A DNA stretch of 64,000 nucleotides from Hexactinellida sp. DTS-2022. Lineage: Eukaryota > Porifera > Hexactinellida. Both the position numbers and the translations under genes were made by a program. Under the pieces are notes generated by a model. That model was not told the DNA's origin. It saw only the letters and a program-made list of their open reading frames with translations, and made no database searches. The stretch spans positions 7,068,001 through 7,132,000 of the forward strand of contig JAPNXP010000002.1 in the NCBI GenBank assembly GCA_028753945.1, written 5' to 3'. Positions 1-11,497 of the stretch are shown in pieces (the stretch's first letter is position 1; the number at the start of each line of letters is the position of its first letter).

Positions 1-148
1 ACATTTTCTTAATATCCCAACGAATGTCGGATTAGGCAGGTTCAAATGTATTTTGTTTGTCTGTTTGTCTATACAGTGGTCTGTTTGTCTATACCTAATA
101 GCAATATTTATGCTCTATTTGCGGTTACTTTCAGTCCCCAGCCTAGTA

Positions 149-388
149 CCGTATTACCTCGAATAATCACCTACCTCGATTAATCGCCCCCCAAAGTAGC
201 AAATAAAATTTATTACCGCTGCTTGGAGTAAACACTTTTATCTAATATAAGTCTCAATACGATTATCAACCGATTATAATAAATAAATTGTAATAAAATG
301 TGATATTCTCGAAAATTCTTGAAAACTTTTGGTCCCAATATGGCGAAAAAAACAATAATCGCCTAGGCTACTATTCGAGGTAATACCG
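149..388. mobile_element. TA-flanked MITE, 240 bp
   Basis: The ends are imperfect inverted repeats of about 23 bp. The left starts CCGTATTACCTCGAATA and the right is its complement with few mismatches. TA lies on both sides (147-148 and 389-390), as expected for a Tc1/mariner-type target duplication. There is no coding capacity. The superfamily is inferred from the TA flanks only. Confidence 0.6.
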
Positions 389-570
389 TATGTAATTTTA
401 ATTAATTAATAATTATAATTATATAATTAATATAATTATCCCTATCTAGGTGGCCCCAGGAAACTGAAACTGAAACTGAAAGTTAATTCAGTTTCAATTT
501 AAAGTGAAAATGAAAATGGGGTATTTTCTATTTATACCTTAGACCCCAAGTTATCCTCGTTAATTAAATA

Positions 571-625
571 CGAGCCCTTCGGTCTCGGTCGCTTTGCGAC
601 GGTGCTTAAAGTAATCATTATAATT
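571..625 (-). mobile_element. Helitron-like 3' terminus (minus strand)
   Basis: A GC-rich patch in AT-rich DNA. Read on the minus strand it has a short hairpin (GTCGC/GCGAC) and a 3' end ...GGGCTCG followed by T. Nearly the same patch recurs at 3270-3305, and related ends lie at 21326, 26352 and 23657. Hairpin plus CTNG|T is Helitron-like, though not the strict CTRR. The 5' end was not found. Confidence 0.4.
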
Positions 626-1597
626 ATTTAATATCTCTATATTTCTCTATTAATAAGAATGTTACACAATGTAATTTGTTTGGGAAATTCAAATTCTCAT
701 CTTAATAGCTCAATAAATTTCAGCTGCACCATAAGAGTAGCTTATGGTCATATTAATATCTAAAAGAAATTCATGCAGAAGTTCTGTAATCCTTCTCCCC
801 TTCGAAGCGTTACGTGACGTTCGAAGGCTCCATACACAGTTTGATTATAATATGGGAAATTATATAGCTGGCCGCTATCCTATGTACAAATGATCGTTGT
901 GTATAGAGTGACATTTAGCAGATTCTACTGTACAGCATATTTGTAGCAGAGGAGGCAATCGCAAACTCTTTCAGTTGCGGCTCCTAATCATTAAATTTAT
1001 ATCCGAGGACCCCAGCTTAGGTTGTTATAAGGACAAGGCAAATTATTTAGAAAATACTTACCCTTTACGCGCCGAAATATTTAAATTACACAGACAATTT
1101 TATAGATAAGTTTAACGAACATTAAGGAACTGTACAACTCCTTGGACCCAGGTGGGAAACAGTTATTGTATTGATTAATATTAATTGGGTATCAAATAGA
1201 CACAATGGAATGTTAGAAATGTATGGCGAGACAGACGGAACACAAATAACTGATTGGATGCATGAAATGCTCTCGACAAATTCAAAAAGTCTCAGTTAGG
1301 CATTGTATAACGCACACTTAACAATTGATAGAGATACAAAAATCTATTTATGCTGATTGGATGCTAGCTGCTAATCCATACTGGGACAACCGACGAATTT
1401 AATAGGCGAAAAGTTTTGTTACCATTTGGGAGGGAATATATAAATATTTTCTTAGATATTAGAAATTGTTTCTAGGTAGAGTACTACCCAGCTCCCTGCT
1501 AATTTTAAATCTGTAACTCTTAACAGTTCCTCAATCAATTCTGAACAAAAGCTCATCACCCTTTCTACCATGAAAATGGTGGAAAGGTACGTTATAT
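626..1597. other. No gene recognised
   Basis: AT-rich non-coding DNA without open frames of note, inverted repeats or recognisable element ends that I could see. Confidence 0.5.
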
Positions 1598-1602
1598 ACA
1601 TC

Positions 1603-1890
1603 CAGGGTGTGATACAGAGGGGGGGGGGCTGGGATTTCCCCCCCCCCCAAGAAAAGTTCCCCCCTCCAGGAAAGATGCCCCCATCCAGTATTTGTCTAAC
1701 TTTGCCTCATAATTATCAAATAAAGGATAATTAATTGCTAATATAAACAGGATTAAAGCATAGAATGATTATGCTAACTAAATACATTAATTTTGGCCTA
1801 TACATGTATATGCTGCTCCTTTATCCAAGGGAACTGTCTGCTTCTAGGAAAGTTTCTCCCCCCCAGGAAAAATTTCTGTATCAATCCCTG
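1603..1890. mobile_element. hAT-like MITE with 5-bp TSD
   Basis: The termini CAGGG..GATACAG and CTGTATCA..CCCTG are inverted. A perfect 5-bp duplication ACATC flanks them (1598-1602 and 1891-1895). Just inside lie opposing G and C tracts (1618-1680 and 1858-1865). It is 288 bp and non-coding. CAGGG ends with a 5-bp duplication fit the hAT5-type group. A second element with the same style of ends is at 28251-28408. Confidence 0.7.
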
Positions 1891-2040
1891 ACATCACTTT
1901 ATAAGATTTCCCTATTTAACTTGTTTTTCATATTCTAAATTTATAAATGCGAAATTCGTGTTCAGCATACTTGTTTACCTATAATACCTGTTGAAAGCTA
2001 ACTTGTCGGTTCATTTTGAATTTTGATTGATTTGTTACCT

Positions 2041-2096
2041 ATTTTGTGTAAACAACAACAATAAATAAATATTTATTGTTGTTGTTTACACAAAAT
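2041..2096. repeat. Perfect 56-bp palindrome
   Basis: Two 27-bp arms (2041-2067 and 2070-2096) are exact reverse complements with a 2-nt centre. The arms contain AACAACAACA and its complement. It sits just left of a pogo-like MITE but outside its TIR. It may be a tiny foldback insertion or a cruciform-forming site. Confidence 0.75.
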
Positions 2097-2112
2097 TTAT
2101 AAATTTATAATA

Positions 2113-2625
2113 CAGTCTACTCCGCTTAATCGGGACACGTTTGTTCCAGGCCTCTTGTCCCAATTAAGCGGAGATCCCAATTAACCGAAAAATTTGGTAA
2201 AGTAGTGATTTACCTGCGATTTACACAAATTTTGGTTTTAAACCTGTTACAACAATTCCTCCAATGCGTGCGGACCCTTAATTCTTCTCAAAAACCCATG
2301 GAATGAGCCGTAATATTCTTTGGATCGTTTGATATATCCCTGAAATACAAAGTCATAATTTGTGTCAAATTTAGATATTACTGAAATCAATAAGAAATTG
2401 ACAATATTTACATATTTTGTATTGCCTTCATCATTATTAACAAAGTTTATTAGAATTTGTTCTGATCAAAGGAATTTTCTATTGAGCGACACGAATTTTG
2501 AACCAAAATTGTTTAGTTTGTCCCGATTAAGCGGAGTTTGTCGCGATTAACCGAAAATTTTGTAATGGCTTCTAGTGAAAGGATTCTGTTCTGGTGGCGT
2601 TGTCCCAATTAAGCGGAGTACACTG
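2113..2625. mobile_element. pogo/Tigger-like MITE, 513 bp
   Basis: TIR CAGTCTACTCCGCTTAATCG at the left, complemented at the right (CGGAGTACACTG), flanked by TA on both sides. Extra internal copies of the 'attaagcggag' motif lie near 2160 and 2525. The short open frame inside (2362-2550) has no recognisable domain. The same end type recurs at 60789-60953 and 61287-61366. Confidence 0.75.
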
Positions 2626-2752
2626 TATTAATATTAATATTATAAATTTATAAATGCGAAATTCGAAATCAGCATACTTGTTTACCTAATAATATCCATG
2701 AAAGATAACTTGTAGGTTCTTTTTGAATTTTCATTAATTTGTTTACCTATTA

Positions 2753-3134
2753 GGCCACTGTTTGTTGGAATCTTGTTTCAGCTCCACCGCCCGCGTTAGA
2801 TTTCACTTCCGCATGAATATTGGCATTATTGTCATTATTTCCATTATTACACCTACATTTCAAGTAAGGCCACTGTTCGTTGCCAATTTTATTGTAGGAC
2901 ACACTCTAAAATAGCCATAGTATTAGCTAGTAACAAAATCAGAACCTATAACAAGCATTATTACCCAATGATTGCATATTTTATCAATAAGCACTCAGAA
3001 ATTTGAATATTTGCTCAGATAATTATTAACTATGTCGTCATCAAATAATGAGATAATGATAATGAGATGCCGCCCGCCCGCATCCTCTGATAGACTTCGT
3101 GTGGAGCTGAAACAACATTGTCATTAACAGTGGC
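2753..3134. mobile_element. TA-flanked MITE with GGCCACTGTT ends
   Basis: The left end starts GGCCACTGTTTGTTGG and the right end is the complement (AACAGTGGCC), with TA outside both. About 30 bp further in, both arms share the motif TTTCAGCTCCAC. An internal third copy of GGCCACTGTT near 2866 suggests a composite or internally duplicated element. It is 382 bp and non-coding. Confidence 0.65.
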
Positions 3135-3219
3135 CTAATACATATAACATTTGGAAGTTAGTTTATATCTCATATAGAAGTGCGGTATCTATTGCCCCAT
3201 CACTTTAATACAATCCGAA

Positions 3220-3420
3220 CAAACAAACAAACACACACACAAACACACAACAATCGAGATTTAATAATACGAGCCCTTCGGTCTCGGTCGCTTCGCGACG
3301 GATCACTCTCTCACAAAAGTCGCTTCGCAACTTTTGTTCGTTCGTGTTTAGCACTACGCGATGCAATTAACGGCCGCTTCGCGGCCTTTCCTTCCCCAAA
3401 AGCAATAACATTACTAATGA
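3220..3420 (-). mobile_element. Helitron-like fragment, 3' end at 3270 (minus)
   Basis: The CGAGCCCTTCGGTCTCGG block matches the one at 571 and is the minus-strand 3' end. To its right, GC-rich hairpin motifs (CGCTTCGCG, GGCCGCTTCGCGGCC) follow. The TTTGTTTGTTTG-type stretch at 3205-3250 resembles the one at 24440-24475 in reverse. The 92-aa frame across this region is chance coding in repeat DNA. Confidence 0.35.
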
Positions 3421-3630
3421 GTTCACTTGTGGATAGTGAATTACACACTATTACTTAATAACCCACCTAAATTCATTTGGGTTGTGATTAGTTACTGTAA
3501 TTTGTTTGAGAAATTATGTTATTTAAGTTATTCTCATTACTCAATAGTTATTAATTATAAGTTAATTAATAGCTTCATAATTCTTAAGGGTAACTCGTTA
3601 TGCTATATTAGAGGGTTAGTTTGTTAGCTC

Positions 3631-3925
3631 AAAAAAATCCAAAATTGCAGGCTGTGCCGACTCATGTTCCTTTGGTGGCACTATATTTTGTTGGTCGTTT
3701 ATTGATATTGCCTCCAAAGGAACATGCTGTCGGCGCAGGCTGCAATTTGGGATTTTTTTTCGCCAAGTCATCAACGCCCAAGGTGTGAAGAAGCATTTGT
3801 TAATTGGTCCGAGTCACAAGGAACGGTAGATAAATTTGAAGTTTGTTTCTATCATAAACCATCTAGAGTTTATTGCCATTCATTCATTATGTATTGATAA
3901 TAAATTATATTATTAGTTATTTATT
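3631..3925. repeat. Dispersed repeat copy 1 with long hairpin
   Basis: 3631-3760 folds into a hairpin with ~45-bp arms (AATCCAAAATTGCAG ... CTGCAATTTGGGATT) and a ~35-nt loop. It is followed by ~160 bp shared with the copy at 4499-4800. The arms differ between copies by a few bases, including a G:U-tolerated change. It is probably a small foldback MITE in a duplicated segment. Confidence 0.7.
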
Positions 3926-4498
3926 TTAGCAATGTTATCCACGGTTGAGTAGAATTAAGTCAACAAATTCCTTATTTAATTTAATTTGTTTTAATTCATT
4001 TAATAGTGATACTACAATTAAATAGAAGCCAGCTGCAATTTATAAGTTAAATCAATTTAATTATCGCAAGTTGAAACAATAGAGTAGGATTTAACAAGTT
4101 AAATCAATATAATTATTACAAGTTGAAACAATGGAATTAGATTCAATATAATTATTACAAGTTGAAACAATAGAATTAGATTTAAAAGTTTTACTGAATC
4201 TGAAGTGTGAGGAAACACAGGAGATTGGTACCCCAATTATGGCACAAACCTAGGCCAAATTGAACATTTGTGATTTGCCAAAAGGTGTAGAATTTAATTC
4301 TCTATCCGTACATGTAAAATATATCAAGCTCAATATTAATTATTTAATGTTATGAGCCATAATTAGTTTAAATAGGTGTTAAAATATTTTGATCAAAATT
4401 CGTAACCCCAGGTGCAAATTAGAAGGGCACCCGCATCTACATGCCTAGTTTCAGCCCTCAATGTATACAGGTGTGGCCAGGGCACCTGCTACGGAGAA
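3926..4498. other. No gene; short AT-rich tandem motifs
   Basis: 4040-4195 holds an irregular repeat of 'caagttgaaacaatagaattagattta', three to four copies. Otherwise nothing recognisable. Confidence 0.45.
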
Positions 4499-4800
4499 AT
4501 AAAATCCAAAATTGCAGACTGTGCCGACGCATGTTCCTTTGGTAACACTATATTTTGGTGGTTGTTTATTGATGGTGCCTCCAAAGGAAAATGCTGTCGG
4601 CACAGGCTGCAATTTTGGATTTTTTTTTCTCCTAGTCGTCAACGCCATAGGGGTCAAGAACAATTTGTTAATTGGTCCGAGTCTCAAGGAACGGTAGTTA
4701 AATTTGAAGTTTGTTTCTATCATAAACCATCTTGAGTTTAATGCCATTCATTCATTATGTATTGATAATAAATTATATTATTAGTTATTTATTTTTAGCA
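4499..4800. repeat. Dispersed repeat copy 2 with long hairpin
   Basis: The second copy of the 3631-3925 repeat: hairpin 4499-4628, then the same ~160-bp tail. Overlapping 107- and 98-aa open frames on the two strands mirror the hairpin and have no domain. The copies are in direct orientation ~870 bp apart. Confidence 0.7.
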
Positions 4801-5272
4801 ATTAATCCCTTTTTATTAGACCTATTTTTCTCTATCTCTAGTTACAATTGGAACACAATTGAAACACTTGTCGGATTTTACTATGTTTCATTTTATACTA
4901 TATTTACTATGTTTTATTTGATACATTTAACTATGTTTCATATTTATCTATGTTTTGAATATATGTTCATTCATAGCTTACTCTATATAGAGTAGGCTAT
5001 GGTTCATTCTATATGATAATTTGTAGAGAGTGTATGTGAATATATTACTCATATGATTTACAGTCAACGGACAAAAGTATTCGACCACATCAATTTAATA
5101 CTATCCATTGGCCATATAATATATGTTACCAGTATATTTATCTTCTTCAAAATGTCCAAATCTCTGAATAACAAGTTTGGTATACATACAGTCAATCGAA
5201 AAGTTGAATATTTTATGATTTCCCATTTTTGGTAGTAATTTTCTAATTATCGAGTTAATGAGCTCATTTAAT

Positions 5273-5605
5273 CTGACACCTAAATTATCAGTAAATTCTA
5301 CCAGTTACACTAATTTTGACAATTTATTGAATTCTAGGTCCAAAATTGTAATAGAATACAAGTTTGGCATTAAAATATTCGTAGTAAACCTCTGTAATAT
5401 TATATAGATCTGTTCATGGATTATTATTGAGACATGTTTCCAATGCAACTTTGCGATGTAGTTCATGTTGCTACAAGTGGTATGGGCACAATAAATTCGA
5501 TACCCCTTGAACAATCAATCTGAAATTATAATTCAAGAGTAATTTGGTGCATAGAATTCAAATTAGTGTAACTAGTACAGTTTTGCTGTTCATTGGGGTG
5601 TCAGA
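5273..5605. mobile_element. MITE with CTGACACC ends, 333 bp
   Basis: CTGACACC at the left and GGTGTCAG at the right, with a second inverted block just inside (ccagttacactaattt / aattagtgtaact). I could not see a clear target-site duplication. Non-coding. Confidence 0.5.
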
Positions 5606-5686
5606 GATAATTATTTCATTATCTAGATAAAGAGGGAAATTACCAGAAAATGACAAAGCATTATTAAGAACTGAAATTTAGCTTTA

Positions 5687-6584
5687 ACGGTGTCCGGATA
5701 GGGATTCAGACAAATTACAATGGTAAATTTGTATTGCTTCTTCATAACTACTTGTGATTCATAACAAGTATCTTCGAAGGCATTTCTAAGAATAACTGCA
5801 CTTTTAAAAATTCAAATTTCAAAATGTAGGAAATTATAAATAGAATTTCTAAAAATGGCTTCTAATTGACCGTAACATAGTCTAATAGTCTATAATCTTT
5901 TGTAGAAGCACTTCCCAACTTCTAACTAGTTGTTGTATAAGAAATTGAGTTTCTTAGAAACCTATCGAACTAGCGATAACAATGAATTTAATTTTTTCTA
6001 CTCGATTTTTTTACAGTTTTCGATTCAAAGTCCACATTTCTTCAATTTATTGGGAAATTTCACACATTCTGTTCCTATATTCAATCCCAAATCATAAATT
6101 ACTCATTCTACTTCCTATTTTTTTTCGATATAGTTATGTTATTGACAATGCAGTTGAGTTTGTAAAGATAACTCAATCCATTTCATCAAAACTAAGCTTT
6201 CTAAATCAATTTTATTATTCTTTGAAACAAGCATTTGAAAATTAAGTGTTTATTTGTTCTAATTTCTCAATATAGTCACTTACTAACATTTCATTTTGAT
6301 TCTAAAGTGTCTTAGTATTCCCCCCCAATATATTACTTCTAGAAAAAACAAGATAATGTCTACTATTACTCATACTCTACTGTAAAATTTCAATGATATC
6401 GGCAAAATTTGTAATCTTTACCATATATGGAGGTGTTGCAACGTCATATTGTGACACTTATGAATGACAAAATCAAAATTAAGATTGGAGGACAAATATT
6501 TATGTCATTGAGTGTATATTTATTAAAAAACAAAATTCCGGTGGAATAAAAGAATTTCTGTAATTAGCCCTGTCCGGACACCGT
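5687..6584. mobile_element. mariner-like non-autonomous element
   Basis: The ends ACGGTGTCCGGA and TCCGGACACCGT are perfect complements, with TA on both sides (5685-5686 and 6585-6586). It is 898 bp. The 87-aa frame at 5982-6245 shows no DD34D/E signature and no domain I recognise. GGTGTCC-type motifs also occur at both edges of the satellite array (11208 and 18275). Confidence 0.75.
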
Positions 6585-6800
6585 TAAGATCCCCAAACTA
6601 GAGATGTAGAAATTTGCAATCAATTATTGCATGTAAAGGGTGAGATAAATCCGAATTTAGCCCAAACTATTGTAAATATAATGGAATGGTTGAATAAACT
6701 TTCCATTGACTGTATAAGTGATGTTTAAGTGATTTCCATCAAATTCAGTCGACTTTGCTTACTCGGGGCTTAAATTCATGAACCATTATTATTCTGTTAA

Positions 6801-7680
6801 GGCTCGACCCAAACCCTCAGGACGGAAGCCCAGAATAATGATTAAATGTATATTATTGCATATTCCGCATCCTCTATAGATGGGGTATATTCACAGAAAT
6901 TTTCATCCGGAAATTCCAAATACTTCACCTCCTCGCGCCACTTTGCGCCACTGACTTAATACAAAATTTGGTGGGGATTTCGTCACAATTTATAGCGGTA
7001 TTATCTAATTTTTATTGCTTAATACTACATAACATAAGATTAAACCATTGCATAATACTTAGTTAACATTGTTATATAACCACTATATAAGATTCCTACT
7101 GAATGAAGTGTATATATATAGGAAAATAGTATTACAATATAAATAAACAGATATTCATCAAGAAAGTACAAACCCAGCCCAACATGCGCCGTCAAAAAAA
7201 AAAAACCAGATAAGTTTAAGTGTTGATTATTCCTTGTTTATTCAATACATATACATAGCTATTCTGTATAGTAAAATTAGACGATTATGATTCATTTTCA
7301 AATTGTTGTAATTCTTTGAATCAGAAAAATGCAATAATCATCATTCAAATAGCTTGTTTTGACTTTGACGCTTTGAAAAATATTAGTAAGCTTATGAAAC
7401 GATATAATTTTACTATACAGAATAGCTATGTATATGTATTGAATAAACAAGGAATAATTAACACTTAAACCTACGCGAATTTTTTTTTAGACCGGCGCAC
7501 ATATTTTAGGTCCGGTATAGGAATTTAATATTACGTAATATGGAACTATACACAATCATTCGAGCGAATATTATTCGAATTCAATTTTGATTGCGGATTA
7601 ATTATTAGTATAGATAAGGCTAAATCTGATATAAGTTTGGATTTGATTGGGACATAATTAGTGAAGGTTTGGGTCGAGCC
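6801..7680. mobile_element. TTAA-flanked MITE, 880 bp
   Basis: TTAA at 6797-6800 and 7681-7684 flanks perfect 15-bp inverted ends (GGCTCGACCCAAACC / GGTTTGGGTCGAGCC). A TTAA duplication points to a piggyBac- or Kolobok-type transposase. Non-coding. It contains a second inverted-repeat element (7184-7500). Other TTAA elements here start with GG too (25369, 28234, 50249). Confidence 0.75.
7184..7500. mobile_element. Nested MITE in the TTAA element
   Basis: Inverted arms of ~70 bp (7210-7280 and 7405-7472) share 'attccttgtttattcaatac' in opposite orientation. Outer ends are TGCGCCG-type (left 7184, right near 7500) with A-rich and T-rich tracts just inside. Target duplication not clear. Confidence 0.55.
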
Positions 7681-7733
7681 TTAACGTTACTAGATTAGCT
7701 GATGGCATTATTATAGTATTTTTCTAAAGCAGC

Positions 7734-7870
7734 GATTCCCAACCTTTTTCAGCTGTGCGCCCTCCATAGAAAAACTAAACATTCTGTGGACCCTCTCCCA
7801 TTGACCGTATTACAAATTTGTGGATCCCCTACTGCCATCCGTAAGGGTTTCCGTGGGAGTGGAATTTCCC
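7734..7870. mobile_element. Orphan hAT-type left terminus
   Basis: CAGCGATTCCCAACC starts here and resembles the CAGTGGTTCCCAAC end of the hAT at 18484. No matching right end is visible, so this is probably a truncated relic lying against the P-element relic. Confidence 0.4.
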
Positions 7871-7978
7871 ATCCAATTCCCACATAATTTCTGTGGGTAC
7901 AACGTAACTAATACGTTGTTTAATACAATTACTTATTACTATTTTATTGCGTAAATTAGCGAATTATCTCTACTTGTC

Positions 7979-10450
7979 ATGGGAAGAAAGTGTTCAGTTT
8001 ACAATTTCCGTTCTGGGTATAAGTGGAATCCGTCTAAATTTAATGGTATAATCTATGGATTTCCCAAGGACAAAAGTAAAAAGGAGTTGTGGGAGAGAGC
8101 CCTTCCAAATGCGTCGATTGCGAATAATAACATAACGGACAATATGGGGATATGTGAACTTCACTGGCCCCCTAAGTACTGAACCAGGATTTCTGGTAGA
8201 TATCTGGTCCCTGCAGTTGCTCCATCGATATTTATCAGAGTACCGCAATCGTGTTGTAGACAAACTGGCCCTAAAAAGTTGCGAAAAGTCAATACCCGTC
8301 GGATTTCTTCAGAAATTCGCAAAGAATTAACTGAAAAACGTGTGGAGCAGGCCAATCAACAAAAAGATAAGATAAAATCATGGGATGATTACATATCTTA
8401 TTGTGATTCATTGGATCTTGTTAAAGACAAACATGAATCATCTCTAACTATTTTCAAATTCAATTACCAAGACAATCAACCACCAACGATTTCATTTTCT
8501 ATAACTATTACATATAATTTAAAAGTTACATGCTTCAGAGAACAAATAAAAGTACCTATTAGGCAATTCTTTGGATTTAATTCAATACTTGAAAGTTATT
8601 CGCAGTTGAGAGAAATCAGCAGTTTTGTTTGCGATTATGAACCGGAATTAAGAGCAAGGTTGGCCTATACTTCTGAAATGGTTAAAAAAATAGTCAGGAA
8701 ATACTTAATAATGAACAGAGAGAAAGAGTTGAGTTCTTAGCGAGACAGTTGGAATTATGTTCATTCAGCGAACATGGTCGAAGGTACTCTGCGTTTGATT
8801 TTAAAAATGCTATAGGCCTCTTCCTACGAAGTCGAAACTTCTAGTCAGCATTGAGAGAATTTCAAATTTTACCCCACCCACGTCAGATAAAATCTTTATT
8901 CGGAACACTTTCCGATCCTGGATCAGTTCAAGAATGTACACAGGTAGTAAAAAACGTTTTTATGAAACTTGAGGGGCCCAAAAGTATTGTAAGATTATAG
9001 TGGATGAAGTTTACATCAAACCATCTATTCGATACCAGGGTAATCATATCATTGGATTTGCTACTGACACTGCTAAACCAGCAAGAACGATGTTGGCGTT
9101 AATGGTGTGCCCCATGTTCGGGGCTCCAGCATTTGTGGCCAGGTTAATTTCTATTTATTCATTATCTGCAGAGTTAATTTATACTCAAGTTATAGCTCTA
9201 GTAAAGATTATTCACGAGTCATCAGGCTATGAGTATTTAGTAATGAACGATAATCTTGCGAGCGAATATTAAATTCTTTCGAAAGCTTCACGAGAAATTT
9301 GTCAGTGTAAATAACTACAGTATCCAACATCCAGTTCCTAACGATGTTTTCAGATTATTGTTCACGCTGTACGATACAATTCATCTTTTTAAAAACATCA
9401 AAAATAATTGGACTACTGAAAAAATGAAGAAATTACGTTATTGCGATCCGTTAACGCATGAAGAAATGAATGCAGATTTTGGACATGTAATTGCAATTTA
9501 TCAAAGAGAAAAAAATTATATTATTAAACAAACCAAGTTAGCGTTTTTCCACGGTATTTCCAAATAATTTTGATAAACAAAAAGTAGACTTGATGTTGAA
9601 TCTTTTTAACGAGAAAACTGTGGCGGTTTTGCGAACAGATGGTAACCATGGGACTGCAACATTTGTACGTCATGTCACTAGGTTATTTCACATGCTAAAT
9701 GTGAAAAATTTGTACTCTGGGCAAGCTTACAACGATCCAGATCGTGAAGCATATCATTCCATTGATGACCCAAGGTTCGATTACATTATGAATATGGCAC
9801 TTACCTTCAAGAAGATGGATACGAGTTTAACACCATACTCAACAAGAGTCATGTGTTTGACCAAACAAACAAGCAATGCTCTTTCTTTGACTCTTAATGG
9901 AATGGTAGTTCTAATTCAAACACTTTTGTCCAAACCGGGAATTCACTACGTCCTGTCAGGTACGATGCAAAGCGATCGATTAGAGGCAGAGTTTGGAATA
10001 TACAGACAACTTAATGGAGGAAACTTTTACATGTCGAGTGAGCAAATAAAAAATAGTCTCAAACTCCAAAGAATTAAATTTTTTGACCGACTTGATATTT
10101 ACGAAACCGTTGTTCATTATGATAGAGAGTGTTGTTCCGCTGATTTGAAATAGGAAGAGGTTGAACTATTGGATACCTTTTTTTCTGATACTATTCATCT
10201 CAGTGAATTTGACAAATCCACTGTGTATTATATTTCAGGATTTGTCGCCAAAAAGGAGAATATTGGATCACACTCAACAATTGAAGATTGTCCCCAATCA
10301 CAATTTACTGAGCTGGTTTCCCGTGGCTCTATGTCATCCACCAATTGATTTATACGAGTTAGGCTTAGTTCTATTTTCTTATTATAACTCTCTCCCAGAC
10401 AAAAACATGCACAACAAGAGTATCGAAAGCCTTCAGAGAAATTTATGAAA
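7979..10450 (+). pseudogene. P-element transposase (THAP9-like), degraded
   Basis: This encoded a P-superfamily DNA transposase. The N-terminus (from ATG 7979) is a THAP zinc finger: Cys5, then Phe10 where the second Cys is expected, then Cys59/His62 in a CELHWPP motif. A stop at 8180 follows, then the same frame continues (8279-8740; linker and coiled region). Further fragments give the catalytic core: DEVYIKP near 9002, then a NDN motif near 9250 with a frameshift just after. The C-terminal part (9590-10153) has GTMQSDRLEAEFG and NGGNFYMSSEQI, very typical of this family. Residual frame continues after stop 10151. At least three frameshifts and two stops make it inactive. I found no TIRs or 8-bp duplication. 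The two foldback elements with CATGGC ends (34316, 51438) are candidate relatives. Confidence 0.85.
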
Positions 10451-11228
10451 CATCCCAGTGTTCATTTGAAAATGAAAAATCGGTTTTGAAAAGATTTTTG
10501 AATACATTCAGCAAAGGTTTTTCCAAAATGTGCTCCCGAAAAGGTAATAATTGATAAAAAGAAATCTATCAAGAAACAAAGAATGAACTACTAGCATTGT
10601 TATTCCACCATTTACTATGATTTTCTTATTGAATCTAATTTCTATATTTTCTTATCCATTTTGTGAAGTAATTTCTACATTCATTTACATTTTCTTGAAT
10701 TACATTTGGAAAAATTGAGTTTAGTAGCAAGTCTGGATATTGGACTTACAGTTCGGAAATCTATTACTTTCATTGTTGGAATAATATTAATTTGGTATCG
10801 ATTTTTCGATTTCTTCTGTATGAAAAATTATATAAAGGACACCAAACTCAGGTTTTGTGCCTTTTTTAGTATATTTTTGTGGTTTACAAGACTCAGATAC
10901 ATTATCTACGATGTCCAGGAACTCGAAAAAAGTGAATATATGAAATGCGCATCCAAGAAACACATTATAAGCGTGTACACAATCTGTGCAAAATCGGCGA
11001 ATTTTGAATATTTTCATCGTATCTACAAGAATGACCATTAGTGAAGTAGAATAATCTCAAACTAGAAATTGAATAGCATATATAAATTCTTCCAAAGATT
11101 TCCTTGCATTTAGAGACAGAAACTATGCAAAAATTCAAAGTAGAACAGGAGTTATGGTCGACCGAATTAGGCCCATCAAAATTTACAGTGGTTGAGAGTG
11201 TGACTTCCGTATATATAGGTGTCCGTGA
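10451..11228. other. No gene recognised
   Basis: AT-rich. Overlapping frames of 111 aa (+) and 83 aa (-) at 10706-11041 have no domain and mutually mirror each other, so I do not call them. Confidence 0.45.
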
Positions 11229-11497
11229 ACTATCATAACGAGTTACTAAACGGATTCAATTCATTGATGTATCAAAGATTTCAAACATTTGACAAAGGAA
11301 CAGATAACTTTAGGAAAAAGTGCAGATTATTAAACTAGTGGAACAATCAGACAATTCACAATAAACCTTCGGATAAATAGAACAACAATGACTACAAGTG
11401 TTATAACGAGTCACAACCGGAATACAGGTTATAAATGTATCAAAGAATTCAAATATCTCAAAAAGTAACAGATAACTTCAGAGAAAAATGTGGTTAA
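11229..11497 (-). repeat. Satellite monomers in inverted orientation
   Basis: About 1.6 monomers of the following array in reverse complement, for example ATAACGAGTTACTAAACGG for the array's CCGTTTAGTAACTCG. They join the forward array head-to-head at ~11498, giving a foldback junction at the array's left edge. Confidence 0.8.

Noticed and set aside
1618-1640. G- and C-homopolymers as a sequencing artefact
   Set aside because: They sit symmetrically inside a MITE with a perfect duplication, so they are probably real, although run length may be imprecise.
4451-4747. Overlapping 98-107-aa frames on both strands
   Set aside because: They mirror a hairpin repeat, show no domain, and the duplicate at 3631 does not keep them.
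5982-6245. 87-aa frame in the mariner-like element
   Set aside because: No mariner transposase signature; composition is that of the surrounding AT-rich DNA.
9774-9790. GGTTCGA word as a tRNA B-box
   Set aside because: It lies in P-transposase coding sequence with no A-box or cloverleaf around it.
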